NCBI GenBank assembly: GCA_014529385.2
Contig: CM043946.1
Span: 33,064,558-33,128,557, forward strand
Direction: 5' to 3'
Source: Adiantum capillus-veneris
Taxonomy: Eukaryota; Streptophyta; Polypodiopsida; Polypodiales; Pteridaceae
Length of the DNA stretch: 64,000 nucleotides
Shown here in pieces: positions 35,101 to 46,416 of the stretch (position 1 is its first letter; the number at the start of each line of letters is the position of its first letter). The notes under the pieces are model-generated. The model saw only the letters and a program-made list of their open reading frames with translations, did not search any database and was not told where the DNA came from. The position numbers and the translations under genes were made by a program.

Positions 35101-36125
35101 CTGTCCATGCCACAGTACGATGATTCCCTTCCCAAACATAGAACGTGTGATTGACAAGATCTTGAAACTTTGGTTTTTTTTTCAATTCACATTCGAATTC
35201 ATCATTGATCTCATTCCATAGAGGTCCCCATGTTGCTTTGATCTCGTCTTGAGTAGACACAAATGTTAAACTTTTAAAAAAATCCAAAGAATGTGAACAA
35301 TGGCAAAAAGATAGAAAGTATTGACATACCTGTCACAAGGCTCTCCTTCATTTGCATGTCAATAAAAAGACAATGAAAGCTCCTTTTTTTGCCATATAGC
35401 CTTCTTCTGCGAAGGAAAACTTCAACCCACTAAGGTCGTCTCTCAACCCTCTCGCCCTTGCATATGGAATCAATCTTCACAAGGGAATAGAGGGACAATC
35501 AAAGCAGCTAAATATACGTGTGCTCTCAAGCATATTTGCTCCCCTATGCATGAAGATTTTTTGTTCATCCTCCATTTCTGCGGCTGCACTAACCTCGTCT
35601 CTTATCTCCCATGGGACTATCTGCAACCCTTTTTCCTCGGGGGCTAGTGTCTCATCTATCTCATGTAAAGATCCCTGCCCCATGTCCATAGATAGAATCT
35701 CCTCTTCTTGTGTTTCTAGCTCCTCTACCATGATAGTAGCTGAAACCTAAGAGACTTGGTCACTATTGTCCACCTGACCATAAGAGATTTGGTCACTACT
35801 CCTCCCTCTTCGGGCACGACCATGGGATCTAGGGCTAATTCAATGTAAATAAACAATTCAACATTTTTAGTAACCTTCAAAAAGAAATCAGTTGTTGACA
35901 GAAGCACATAATGAAACATAAAGTATTGTTATGGAATAACAAAATGATACTGTTATGGCACTATTTCAAATACTATGCATAGCCCATGAGATACATCTCC
36001 AACATATTTTACAAACCAATGCTATTTATTTATTCCAAGAATATTTAATTGCAGATATTTGAAACTTTGAAACACCTGGCAGGAGGACGCCCTCTTCGAT
36101 TAGATGTACCATTTTTGCCTGCCAT
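32108..36125 (-). pseudogene. AT-hook / ParB-like / beta-class amino-methyltransferase gene, about 11 exons
   Basis: Exon 1 (ATG at 36,123-36,125) encodes an AT-hook core, NRRGRPPA. After an acidic exon (35,340-35,830) with FSCFDCPSIPLVKIDSIC, an exon at 34,978-35,300 contains FYVWEGNHRTVAW, the G-N-H-R signature of ParB/sulfiredoxin-like N-terminal domains, and the next (34,688-34,930) continues it. Further exons lie at about 34,170-34,385, 34,484-34,612, 33,840-34,100, 33,490-33,754, 33,342-33,420, 32,847-33,265, 32,644-32,768 and 32,108-32,566. The 33-kb exon carries DFIFLDLPFGG (motif IV; the usual form is D-P-P-Y/F/W) and the last exon FLELGCGTALALAACVGSG followed by VVLDID (motif I). 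Order IV before I is the beta class, which methylates exocyclic amino groups of adenine or cytosine in DNA. Introns have GT-AG borders. In-frame stops at about 35,430 and 35,750 and in the 33.9-34.0 kb exon, plus Leu for the first Pro of motif IV, indicate decay. Confidence 0.65.
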
Positions 36126-37435
<1,310 letters not shown>

Positions 37436-40400
37436 AGGCATATCACTATCTATGGCCCGCAAGGTGGCCAAAAGCTTGTTCTTATGTTTGAAGGTAGCAC
37501 ATATGCCTTGCATGTAGCCTCTGTGAGAGAACATTTTGAATTACCTATTGCCTTTAATTTGCATCCCTTAACTTTAAGTGGCGACCAGGTAAAGATGTAA
37601 GTAATTGAAACTTCGAATGGTGATGAGGTTTTCCTTCTAAATCACGACCAGTGTCAATTCTTCAAGGTTCGCATTGCTTCAAATCAGACAATTGCACATG
37701 GCAATAGAATCAAGTCTGCACCAGCAATAGTCGATTTGGAATTTGATGAGTTTGAGAAGCTTGGTTCTTCTAGCATGCTTGAAATCATAGGTTCAATGCC
37801 TTTGCAGAGCAATCTTTATCTGGCACTAAAACAAGCAAAGAATATCATTCAAGTTCAAGAGCTGCTTGTGCATTATGATGGCTATGTTTCATTTGAGTTG
37901 CCACCTTCTGGTGCAGCCAGTGGAATGACAAGGATGGAGCAAAGAAATGATAGTCACATGTGGACATAATATGTCACATGTAGTAGTGACACTTTTCCAG
38001 GCATTGTTCGGTTCAGTCGATGCTCAGGTCACTTGTGCTGTCATAACATAGACTGTCCATATTATCTAAGGACTAGATTATATAATGAGGTTCATTGGCG
38101 TGGTCGCCTTTCAAAGTCTTCCCCACAAGGCATGCTTACACCTGACTATGGCACCTTGATATGCAATCATTGCTCTCAAATGCCTGAATGTGTGGCCATT
38201 TGTTCTGCAGTTATTTATTATTGTATGCCAAGAGATAAGCAAAGTTGGACCCGATGCGTGCTACATTTAGGTGAGCATCGCCATCCATGTGGAGCAGGCA
38301 GGTCCAGATCAAATGAAGAAAAAGTTGCATCAGTGCTACAAAGTCGTGCTTTTGCAGATCCATTTACCACTGCGAAGCAGTTGGAGCATACAATTGCTCA
38401 AGATTTTATAATGGAAAAGCTTGTCATGGAGAATGCTGAGAACACCAAATGTATTGAAGACGATGCGTTTGCTGAATTTCTTGACACAATCACACCTTTG
38501 TCAAACAAGCGAATGATTGAGAGAAGCTTGGAATGTGCCAAATGATCAAAAAACATAAGTGCAAAAGGTTTAGAAGTTGTGCTTGATCTAAAGAGCAAGA
38601 GTAGGTATCCATATATTCACGATGTTCTTTTTCCTGGCCAACTTGGAGATGGACAACAGCCACATGTATTTAAGATGTCAACCATTGGTCCGGGAAGTGG
38701 GGTTGATCTAGTTAATCGAATGCGCCCGGGGCTGGAAACTTGGAACACATGTGGGTGCACTTTGATCATGTGCATCGTGTGCATGGATGGCCAACAATGT
38801 CTGCACATGTTTATGATCCGTTTGTTCGTGAACTTCTGACAATTGCAACATGTGAATTTATTGTGGAGAATAAGTTTGCACAAATAGAGTTTTGGAGGAT
38901 GCTCAATAAGGTGGTTGAAGTCCAAGGGTATGATAAGCCCGAGTTTAGAGGTTTCATGGCTGATGAAGAAAATGCAAATTGGATAGCAGTCAGAACCGTT
39001 TATTTTGGAGGTCCCAATATGGCTATGCCTACCAAGGAACGATCATGTGTGTTCCATTGGGAGCAATCCATGATCCGTCATACTGCGAAGTGCATTAAGC
39101 CTTCCTCCCAAGAAGAACACAAGATTAAATGCTGCAATTGGCGAATCGGATCGTCAGAGAATCAAGCAGAAATTTGCAAGGGAGAACTTTGTCACTATTG
39201 GAGAGCTTGGCATGCTATTGATGGAGAGATTTCATGTCTAGAGACTTGGTTGGCTTGGAGAGTTTCACATTGGGGAGGACGATTTGTTATGCAAGATGAG
39301 TCTGGCATTTTTATCCCTAACACTAACTTGTGTGAGAGAAAACATGCTAGCATGCGGGCATGCTTTGGTTTCAAAGAAAAAAATAGTTTGTATGAAGCTG
39401 CAGGGGCAGACATGGCAATGGCAGTGCTACAAAGTGTGAAGTATAATGCTTACCTTAAAGGTGCAAAGACATACAGTGGTCCGGGTATACAAGACCTTGC
39501 CCAGAGATTATTTAATCGAGTGTCCATAGCTTCGGGTGCTGCAAAATTGGTCAGTCTTACTCACTCTTCGATGAAAGAAATGGGTTTGCAAAGTCCAGAG
39601 ATGAATAGGTCGTATAACAGGGAGAAGAGTGTGAAGAAAAAGAGGTCAATCTTTGTGGATGGTGGTGTTGTTCTAGAGGAGGATAGCCACAGACCTGATT
39701 TTGTTACAGTCACTTAGCACATTAGTGGAAAAAGACATGCAAATGTATAAGGGGATACAAAATATTGGCCAGAGTTAAAAGTTGCAAAGACGGTATGGGC
39801 GATTAGGAGAACTGAACCCGGACGTAAGATGACATGTTTTGGGATTTTGCAGGATCAAACAGAGAGATGTGGAAGATTCATTAATGAAGGCTCTAATGAC
39901 ATTAAGAGAGGGGTTGCAGCACCTTGTTTTTGGGGTCGAAGAAAATATCCCTCATCTAGGTCAAATCTTGGGGGGATAGTAGAGGGTTATGTTTGGTTTT
40001 GCAATGCTAGTAATTTTCACACATGGAAAATTCATGACATGGTGGTGGGACCACCCGGACCTGCACCAGGCGTTTGGAGTGTTTTTGAGGGCACTAATCT
40101 TGTGCCATATGAGGCAGAACAACTACAAGCTAATGGATTTGTGCTTCATCAGCAACATGGAGCAAGAGATGTAGTTCTGAATGGGGGGATTCGAGATGCA
40201 AATAGAGTTCCGAGTGCCTCTCAACCAAGATATAGGGATGGCAAGGTTTTCAAGTGGCGATCCAAATTCACAAAGGAGTTTCATATAAGAATTGATTTGG
40301 GGACATGCTTGGTGGCAGAATTGATTAAAGAAGTTATTATTGTGTGCAATAAAACACATGTTTTCTATGTTGGCACAGAGGGCTCAAGGATAAAGGGAGT

Positions 40401-40626
40401 TTCATACTCTGTGACATTATGAGATTTTCCAAGGTGCACTTGTGAAGATTTTCAGAAGAAAGAGTCCAAGAGGCTAACATATGTGCCATACAAGCATATA
40501 TACTATGTGTTTCTTCATGTTCTAGGTTTGGACTATCATACCCATGAGTTCATGCACCAAGCGGCTTTGACAAAGGTAGAGCTCTTTCAAGCTCTCGGTG
40601 GAGTACGACCGAACATGCAGCAGTAG
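37436..40626 (+). pseudogene. MULE transposase with degenerate SWIM zinc finger
   Basis: The sequence starts after a likely 3' splice site (AACCAG at 37,431-37,436) with ITIYGPQGGQKLVLMFEGST, a small N-terminal domain. A Cys-rich block (CCHNIDCPYYLRTR, CNHCSQMPEC, about 38,030-38,205) follows. The DDE core has VYDPFVRELLTIATCEF (38,808-38,860, first Asp), GFMADEENANWIAVRTVYFG (about 38,950, second Asp) and CERKHASMRACFG (39,330-39,370, Glu). The C-terminus has CTCEDFQ...YKHIYYVF (40,435-40,520), a SWIM finger in which the third zinc ligand Cys has become Tyr. Stops at 37,599, 37,967, 38,543, 39,716 and 40,420 and frameshifts near 38,735 and 39,720 break the gene. It would cut and paste the surrounding 10-kb element. 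Confidence 0.82.
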
Positions 40627-40844
40627 ATCAAGTTTTGTGCTCTAAAGTTTTTGTCTATCATTGTGGGTTTTTTGTCAATCTATGATGGCCCCTATAGCCG
40701 TGCCTTTGGGTGTGAAGGTTTTACACTTTATGTGTTTTGTGATCCTATGATGAGCCTTGTTGTGCGAGAGAAATTAAGATATGACTGGTTCATTTTACTA
40801 CTCTATGTTCAATATCTGAACTATTGCAATATTGATATGCTCTT

Positions 40845-40915
40845 TTCTATTGTATATATTCGCTCAGTTTCATGTTCGTCGCTGGGAAGTATTTGCTCGG
40901 GGTTAGGGATTCCTC
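40845..40915 (-). repeat. MULE right terminal inverted repeat
   Basis: Read inward on the minus strand from 40,915: GAGGAATCCCTAACC, CCGAGCAAATAC and CTGAGCGAATATATACAATA, the counterpart of the left end. The 40,627-40,844 stretch between the transposase stop and this repeat has no recognisable feature. Confidence 0.65.
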
Positions 40916-41206
40916 CCTTTGACAGATGCATTATCATTATTTGATTGAGTCATGGACCGGGCTTGTTGGTCCAATAGGTGTGTAGGTGATCGCCGATGAG
41001 AGGTGCACCACATATTCCATTTTTACATGATTTTTACTATGACCGGCCACTGTGGGCGCCCATGTATAAATGGGTTAGACTCTTATAAAAGGCCCATTTG
41101 ACCTAAAAACCTCATTATTTAAGGTGCATGCTAAGAAAGTGCTCTTGCTCTACCTCTATCTCCTTCTCCTTCTTGTGCTCATGTGTGTGTGTATGTGTGT
41201 GTGCGT

Positions 41207-41272
<66 letters not shown>

Positions 41273-41330
41273 TCGAGCATTGCGGCAGCATTGGTGGCGG
41301 CAAGACAGTTGAGCGTGGAGGTTTCTTTGT
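40916..41330 (+). mobile_element. LTR-A copy 2, middle part (between MULE and copia insertions)
   Basis: LTR sequence resumes with CCTTTGACAGATGCATTATC and runs through the CCGGGCTTGTTGGTCCAATA block, GGGCGCCCA, a TATA box (TATAAAAG, 41,084-41,091), (GA)n at 41,213-41,239 and (GT)n to 41,271. It is interrupted at 41,330 by the minus-strand copia element and continues at 53,243. Confidence 0.8.
41084..41091 (+). promoter_or_regulatory. LTR-A TATA box
   Basis: TATAAAAG in the same relative position as 61,836-61,843 in LTR-A copy 3. In LTR retrotransposons this marks the start of transcription and the U3/R border. Confidence 0.6.
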
Positions 41331-41693
41331 TGAAGGTGCCAAGGGAAGCGTGTGCCCGAGGGGTTCACTATATTTAAGACCACTATGTCACGTGCGTTTA
41401 GGCTCTTTTTCTAAAATCCCTATTCTGTGAATTTTCTAGGAAATATAATGAACCCTTTTCTTTTAAATTCTGTAAATTTTTTTGAGATTTGTAAAAAAAA
41501 TATCCTTATGTAAATTTATTTCTATAAGTTTTAAGGGATTTAAATACCCTTCTGTTGAACTCACGTGATAGGTCACATACTATGTAAGGTGAACCCCCGG
41601 GAACGTGTGCGAGTGCAACTGTGAGAGATGGTTAAGTTAGTAGATGGGTTAGTAGTAAGTGGGATGTCCAGCCAGTTGGCCTGAATCCCAAAA
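41331..41693 (-). mobile_element. 3' LTR of the minus-strand copia element
   Basis: On the minus strand it begins at 41,693 next to CAAGTGGGAGTT (polypurine tract) and ends at 41,331 with GGCACCTTCA. It matches the 5' LTR at 53,037-53,237 at both ends (GGTTAAGTTAGTAGATGGGT and TGAAGGTGCCAAGGGAAGC), apart from the MITE at 41,356-41,603. The terminal TG has mutated to TT. Confidence 0.85.
41356..41603. mobile_element. MITE inserted in the copia 3' LTR (7-bp TSD)
   Basis: A 248-bp insert between two copies of CGTGTGC (41,349-41,355 and 41,604-41,610). The ends are inverted repeats: CCGAGGGGTTCAC on the left, and a right end whose reverse complement reads CCCGGGGGTTCAC. The sister LTR at 53,054-53,066 has the empty site (CATGTGCGAGTGC). 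The interior is AT-rich and non-coding. Superfamily uncertain: 7 bp is not diagnostic, and 8 bp (hAT) with one mutation is possible. Confidence 0.85.
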
Positions 41694-41762
41694 AACTCCC
41701 ACTTGAAGGCCAACGCAGCCCAAGTGACTTGGTATGTACAACCATGAAGCAATCTAGTGGCT

Positions 41763-42399
41763 TCAACCTATACCCATCAACTCACTGCAATGTGTAAACC
41801 GCTCCAAAGCTAAGCCTTTTGTCAAAGCATCTACTGGGTTGTCGTCGGTGTGTACCTTGACCAAATCAATGAGCCTTTTGGCCAAGAAATCTCTCACGAG
41901 ATGATACCTGACTTCAATGTGTTTCGATTTGGAGTGAAACACGGGATTCCTTGCCAATGCAAGAGCACTCTGACTATCACAATATATCACTGGATTCTCA
42001 TCAATGCCAAAAATTTTGACCAAGCAAAATAACCATACAACCTCTTTAATCTGACAATGCAACGTACTCTGCTTCTGTAGTGGAAGACGATGTAAAATCT
42101 TGAAGACATGACCTCCAAGATACTGCTGCTCCAGCAAATATGAAGACATAGCCAGATGTCGATCTCCTATTGCCGACACAACCCGCATAGTCTGCATCCG
42201 CATAACCCACGATGGATGCATCACTATTCCTGAAGCGTAAACACCTGCCGATCGTACCTTTGAGGTACTTAAGAATATGCTTCACTGCTTCCCAGTGCTT
42301 GCTACCAGGATTTACCCGCCCAGCATCAGATTTGGGTGCATCTTCCTTGATGAGTTTCTAGAATGCTTGCATTGGGGTACTCAATGCTTCCCCCCCCCC
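41763..42399 (-). pseudogene. Copia RNase H (minus-strand element)
   Basis: Frames at 42,046-42,285 (MKHILKYLKGTIGRCLRFRN, SIVGYADADYAGCVGNRRST, SSSTTEAEYVALSD) and 41,763-42,050 (IYCDSQSALALARN, KHIEVRYHLVRDFLAKRL, VHTDDNPVDALTKGL) give a near-complete copia RNase H with catalytic Asp, Glu and Asp. A frame break near 42,046 separates the halves. Between 42,290 and 42,399 the domain joins RT. Confidence 0.85.
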
Positions 42400-43182
42400 C
42401 TACATATTGAAACGTTGCAAAACTTTCTCAATGTATGTTTCCTGAGATAACTCAAGAATACGATATTTGTGATCTCTTTTGATTTGCATGCCAAGAAAGT
42501 GTGTAGCATCCCCCAAATCTTTCATTGCAAAATTATTGCTAAGTGTTTTCTTCAAGTTAGCAAATTTTGCAATGGATTTCCCAACTATAAGCATGTCATC
42601 AACATACAAAACTAGAATGATCATCGAGCCATCATCTAGCTTTCTTGTGTACAAGTAGTGATCTTCTTTGCTCCTGTTATATCCTTGAGATCTCATACAT
42701 GCATCAAATTTATGATACCACTGCTTTGAACCCTACTTTAAGCCATAAAGTGCCTTTTTGAGCTTACATACTAGCTCTTCATGCGATGCATTCTCCTGAA
42801 CAAACCCTTCACGCTGCTGCATGTAAACATCCTCATCGAGATCCCCGTGAAGAAATGTTGTCTTCACATCCATTTGGACAAGTTCCATGTCCTCAATCGC
42901 TATAAGACCAAGTACGGTTCTAAGCATTGTCATCTTGACCACCGGCAAGAAGATTTCATCAAAATCGACTCCCTTTTGCTTTTTGAACCCTTTGGCTACA
43001 AGTCTAGCCTTGTACTTTGGATTGGGATCACCTGAGGTAAATTTCTTCTTGTAAACCCATTTGCAAGGTAAAGCTTTCGCATCATTTGCCAGTTCTACCA
43101 AGTCCCAAGTGTCATTAGCCAGAATCGAGTTATACTCAGATTGCATAGCCTGCTCCCACTTCACCACATCATCCACCATCAT
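42400..43182 (-). pseudogene. Copia reverse transcriptase (minus-strand element)
   Basis: Highly recognisable RT: KWVYKKKFTSGDPNPKYKAR, LVAKGFKKQKGVDFDEIF, VQMDVKTTFLHGDLDEDVYM (43,182-42,733), then after a stop SMIILVLYVDDMLIVGKS with an intact YVDD catalytic box and FLGMQIKRDHKYRILELSQE (42,696-42,400). Apart from a TAG at 42,733-42,735 the domain looks fairly young. Confidence 0.9.
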
Positions 43183-43219
43183 GGCTTCTTGGTAGCAGCT
43201 CGGCTCTCACCACAATCGG

Positions 43220-44363
43220 TCAACATGATGTAATCAAGACCTGGCTCAAAACGTACAGTGGACGAGAGACTCTAGTAGACCCTCTCACTCCTTGACCATT
43301 GCTATCCACTCCCTCTGGAGCATTGCTAGTGGAAGGTACATCACTAGCCCGCTGAGTTGATTTCATTGTCTCTAAGGCAACATCCTCAAAAGTGACTCTC
43401 TGAATCTCTATTTCCTTGATAGGTTGTTTATGCATCTTTGACTCATTGAAGATCACATCTGAATTACGGATGACTCGACGAGATTTCGGGTGCCAGATAC
43501 AATATCCCATCTCTCCATCTGCACCATATCCAATGAAAATACATTTGTGTGACCTTTGGATCTAACTTTTGGTGAAGTTGTTTAGGCACGTGAGCATAAG
43601 CTTCACAACCAAAAACACGTAGATAGTTATAGGGGGGCTTACGTTTAGACCATAATTCTTCTGGAATCTCATAATTCAATGGCGTACTAGGCAAACGATT
43701 TATAATGTGCACTACGGTCAAGACGGATTCTGCCCAAAAGCCTTGTGTAAGATTTACACTAGAAAGCATGGTTGTGACTCTTTCCTGAATCGTACAATTC
43801 ATGCACTCAGCAACTCCATTCTGAGCTGGTGTGTATGGTGCAGTAAACTACCTTTTAATCTCCCTTTTAGCACAAAAATTGTCAAACTCCTTGGAGACAT
43901 ACTCTCCACTGTTGTCTGTCCGCAACCTCTTGAGTTTTTTTCCAGACTGATTCTCAACGAGTGCTAAAAATTTCTCGAACACAGGAAGAACTTGATCCTT
44001 ATGTTTCAAAGGATATTCCCACACCTTTCAAGTAGAGGCATCTATGAATGTCACAAAATAGCTGGCCCCCCCTAGAGATTTAGTTGACATAGGACCATAA
44101 ACATCACTATGCACTAAATCTAGAGGTTCAGCTCGCTTTTGACCCAATGGTAAGTGCACGGACCTAGGCTGTTTTCCATAGATACAGTGCTCACAAATAA
44201 GAAAGTCAACATAAGACAAGACAGGTAAGTAGCCAAAACGAGTCAGAGTTCTCATTCCTTTTTGGCTAATATGACCTAGCCGGCAATGCCACAACTCAGT
44301 AGACGGCAGCTCGACTATGGATATGTAATCATGACCAACATCTAACGCATGCATGGAATACAA
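43220..44363 (-). pseudogene. Copia integrase (minus-strand element)
   Basis: The HHCC region and core are present: WHCRLGHISQKGMRTLTRFG, CEHCIYGKQPRSVHLPLGQK, LDLVHSDVYGPMSTKSLGGA with the first catalytic Asp, a block near 43,850-43,950 with the second Asp and the Glu in another frame, then NRLPSTPLNYEIPEELWSKR and YLRVFGCEAYAHVPKQLHQK. Frameshifts near 44,030 and 43,860 interrupt it. 43,220-43,510 is the integrase-RT linker (IWHPKSRRVIRNSDVIFNES). Confidence 0.88.
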
Positions 44364-45539
44364 GGTACCATGCTTCTGACTCTGAGTACAACAAGATTAC
44401 CTTTGTGTACTATCCACGAACCATTGTCAAATGTGGTATTGTAGCCCAAATCATCAAGCTGACCAACAGAAATCAAGCTTTTAGTCAACTTGGGCACATG
44501 CCTGACATTACATAAAGTAAAGTGCGTGCCATTCATTAGATGCAATTTGACATTTCCAACACCCTCAATGTCTAGTTCATAAGCATCACCAAGTCTCACT
44601 TTGCCACAAGAGTGAGAATAAGTAGAGAACCACTCTCTATGTGGTGTCACATGGAAACTCGCACCAGAATCTACTATCCAATTCTGTGCATACTGCACAT
44701 CTTCTGTAACAAGAGCCTCGACAGGTAGATTTATTGTGAAGACCAATACGTCAGAGGTAAGTGGCATAACAACTACTGGAAGATTCTCTACAATAGGAGC
44801 ATTTGAGGACTCTAGCACATTGATCTCCTCTAACTTTTCTTTGCCCTTGTTTGAATCATCAGACTTAGAAGTTTCACCGGATTGTTTATTCTTCTTGCTT
44901 TGCTGCCATTTCCTGCAATCCTTCTTCACATGCCCTTTTTTATGGCAGTAATAGCACTCGACATTATGCATAGAACCCCGAGATTTACTATGTGAGCCTC
45001 CACATTCCTTGCTTTTGGCACGACTTTGAGTGCGACCCCTCTGTCTATCATTAGCAACATACACATCACCATCCTTCTTGCCTTTGAGAGATTTCCTACG
45101 AATCTCCTCGATAAACAGACTCCCAAGGACGTCATTGTACACTAGACCGGTACTAGGTGCTGAGTTGCTAATCGTAGTATAGAACGTATCCCAAGACGAG
45201 GGTAAACTGCATAACAAAAATATACATTTGATTTCCTCATCGAAGACCAAACCCTGAGTGGTCAACTAAGTGAAAATGATATTGAACTCATTAATGTAGG
45301 AGAAATAATGCCCTCTTCCTTCATACGAAGGTCAAACGGCTTCTTCATCAAGAAAACCTTATTAGTGGCACTTTTGTTCTCATAACTGGAACACAACTTA
45401 TCTGATACATCTCTAGCAGTTCTTTCTTCAACTATAGTAAACTACATAGATTCGTTCAAATGCAAACAGAGGGTAGATTTGGCCTTAGCATCAAGTTTCT
45501 CCCACTCAACATCTGTATACTCGCCCTTTGGGCGCTCCA
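44342..45539 (-). pseudogene. Copia gag and protease (minus-strand element), cut by an insertion
   Basis: The 307-residue frame at 44,342-45,265 holds the gag C-terminus, a zinc knuckle CYYCHKKGHVKKDC, a Lys/Ser-rich spacer, and the protease WIVDSGASFHVTPHREWFST with its intact Asp, ending NVRHVPKLTKSLISVGQLDD. Upstream the gag continues in another frame to MERPKGEYTDVEWEKLDAKA at about 45,480-45,539, where LTR 1 of the nested plus-strand copia interrupts it. The gag N-terminus is not found on the far side (52,048 onward), so it was lost. Confidence 0.88.
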
Positions 45540-46186
45540 TGTTAAGTATGGAGCCTGATTTACCCTTGTAATTTTCTATGGTAAAAGCGCACATTTGTAA
45601 GGCCCCCATTATGAGGAGAAGCCATCGTGCGTGAAGGAAAATCACTCACCGGAAACCAAAATTTTCACGGACAAGAATCACGGGCAACTTTAGAGGCCTC
45701 GGGGGCGGAGGCTCCCGACACTTTTTTTTTTCGCCGGAATATTATGGCCTGACGGTGGCCGGAAAGTGATAGGAAAATAACCGGTTGGTTGGCCGTTGGC
45801 GGAAGTCAATGGCCGGTGGCCGGTGGCCGAATTCAATGGCCGGTGGCCGAATTCAAAAGCGGACTTGTCTTCTCAAGGGCGGCCACACATGGGCGGATTG
45901 GAGGGTCCGATTTGGACTTATTCACACAAGGGCGGCTACACATGGCTGCCTCTCATAAGAGAGGGCAGCCCTTTTGGCCTATAAAAGAAGGCCATTTCTA
46001 CACACATTTCATAGTGTGAAGTTGATGCAACAAGGTGAGTGTGAGGTGGTGAGAGTGAAGCAAGGCGGGAGCTCTATCAAGGGTTTAATCCCTTTGTAAA
46101 CTACTTCTTCTTTTGAAGTGCTAAAGCCATTGAGTGGTTGCTTTCCCGTGGACGTAGCCCACATTGGGTGAACCACGTATATCGTG

Positions 46187-46265
<79 letters not shown>

Positions 46266-46345
46266 ATCTCTTGTGTGTGAAATCTATCTCTCTCCATTAA
46301 GTAATCTACTCAAAAATCTATTTAGCTACGTCTTATTTCCTAACA
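45540..46345 (+). mobile_element. Copia LTR 1 (5' LTR)
   Basis: 806 bp, with a TATA box TATAAAAG at 45,980-45,987 and a (CT)n tract of about 72 bp at 46,193-46,264. It differs from LTR 2 by a modest number of substitutions and by the length of the (CT)n tract, which is only about 18 bp in LTR 2. Confidence 0.92.
46193..46264. repeat. Expanded (CT)n in copia LTR 1
   Basis: A pure CT tract of about 72 bp. The same position in LTR 2 has about 18 bp (50,692-50,709). Because the two LTRs share ancestry, this is a length change within one element family. Confidence 0.95.
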
Positions 46346-46347
46346 AC

Positions 46348-46359
46348 TGGTATCAGAGC
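46348..46359 (+). other. Primer binding site, initiator-Met tRNA type
   Basis: TGGTATCAGAGC two bases after the LTR end, complementary to the 3' end of plant initiator Met tRNA, the standard copia primer. Confidence 0.9.
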
Positions 46360-46416
46360 AAGGTTTGCTCGTAGCTAAATTATCTCAAGGAAAGGATTCC
46401 TTGAATTGAGTAGGGA

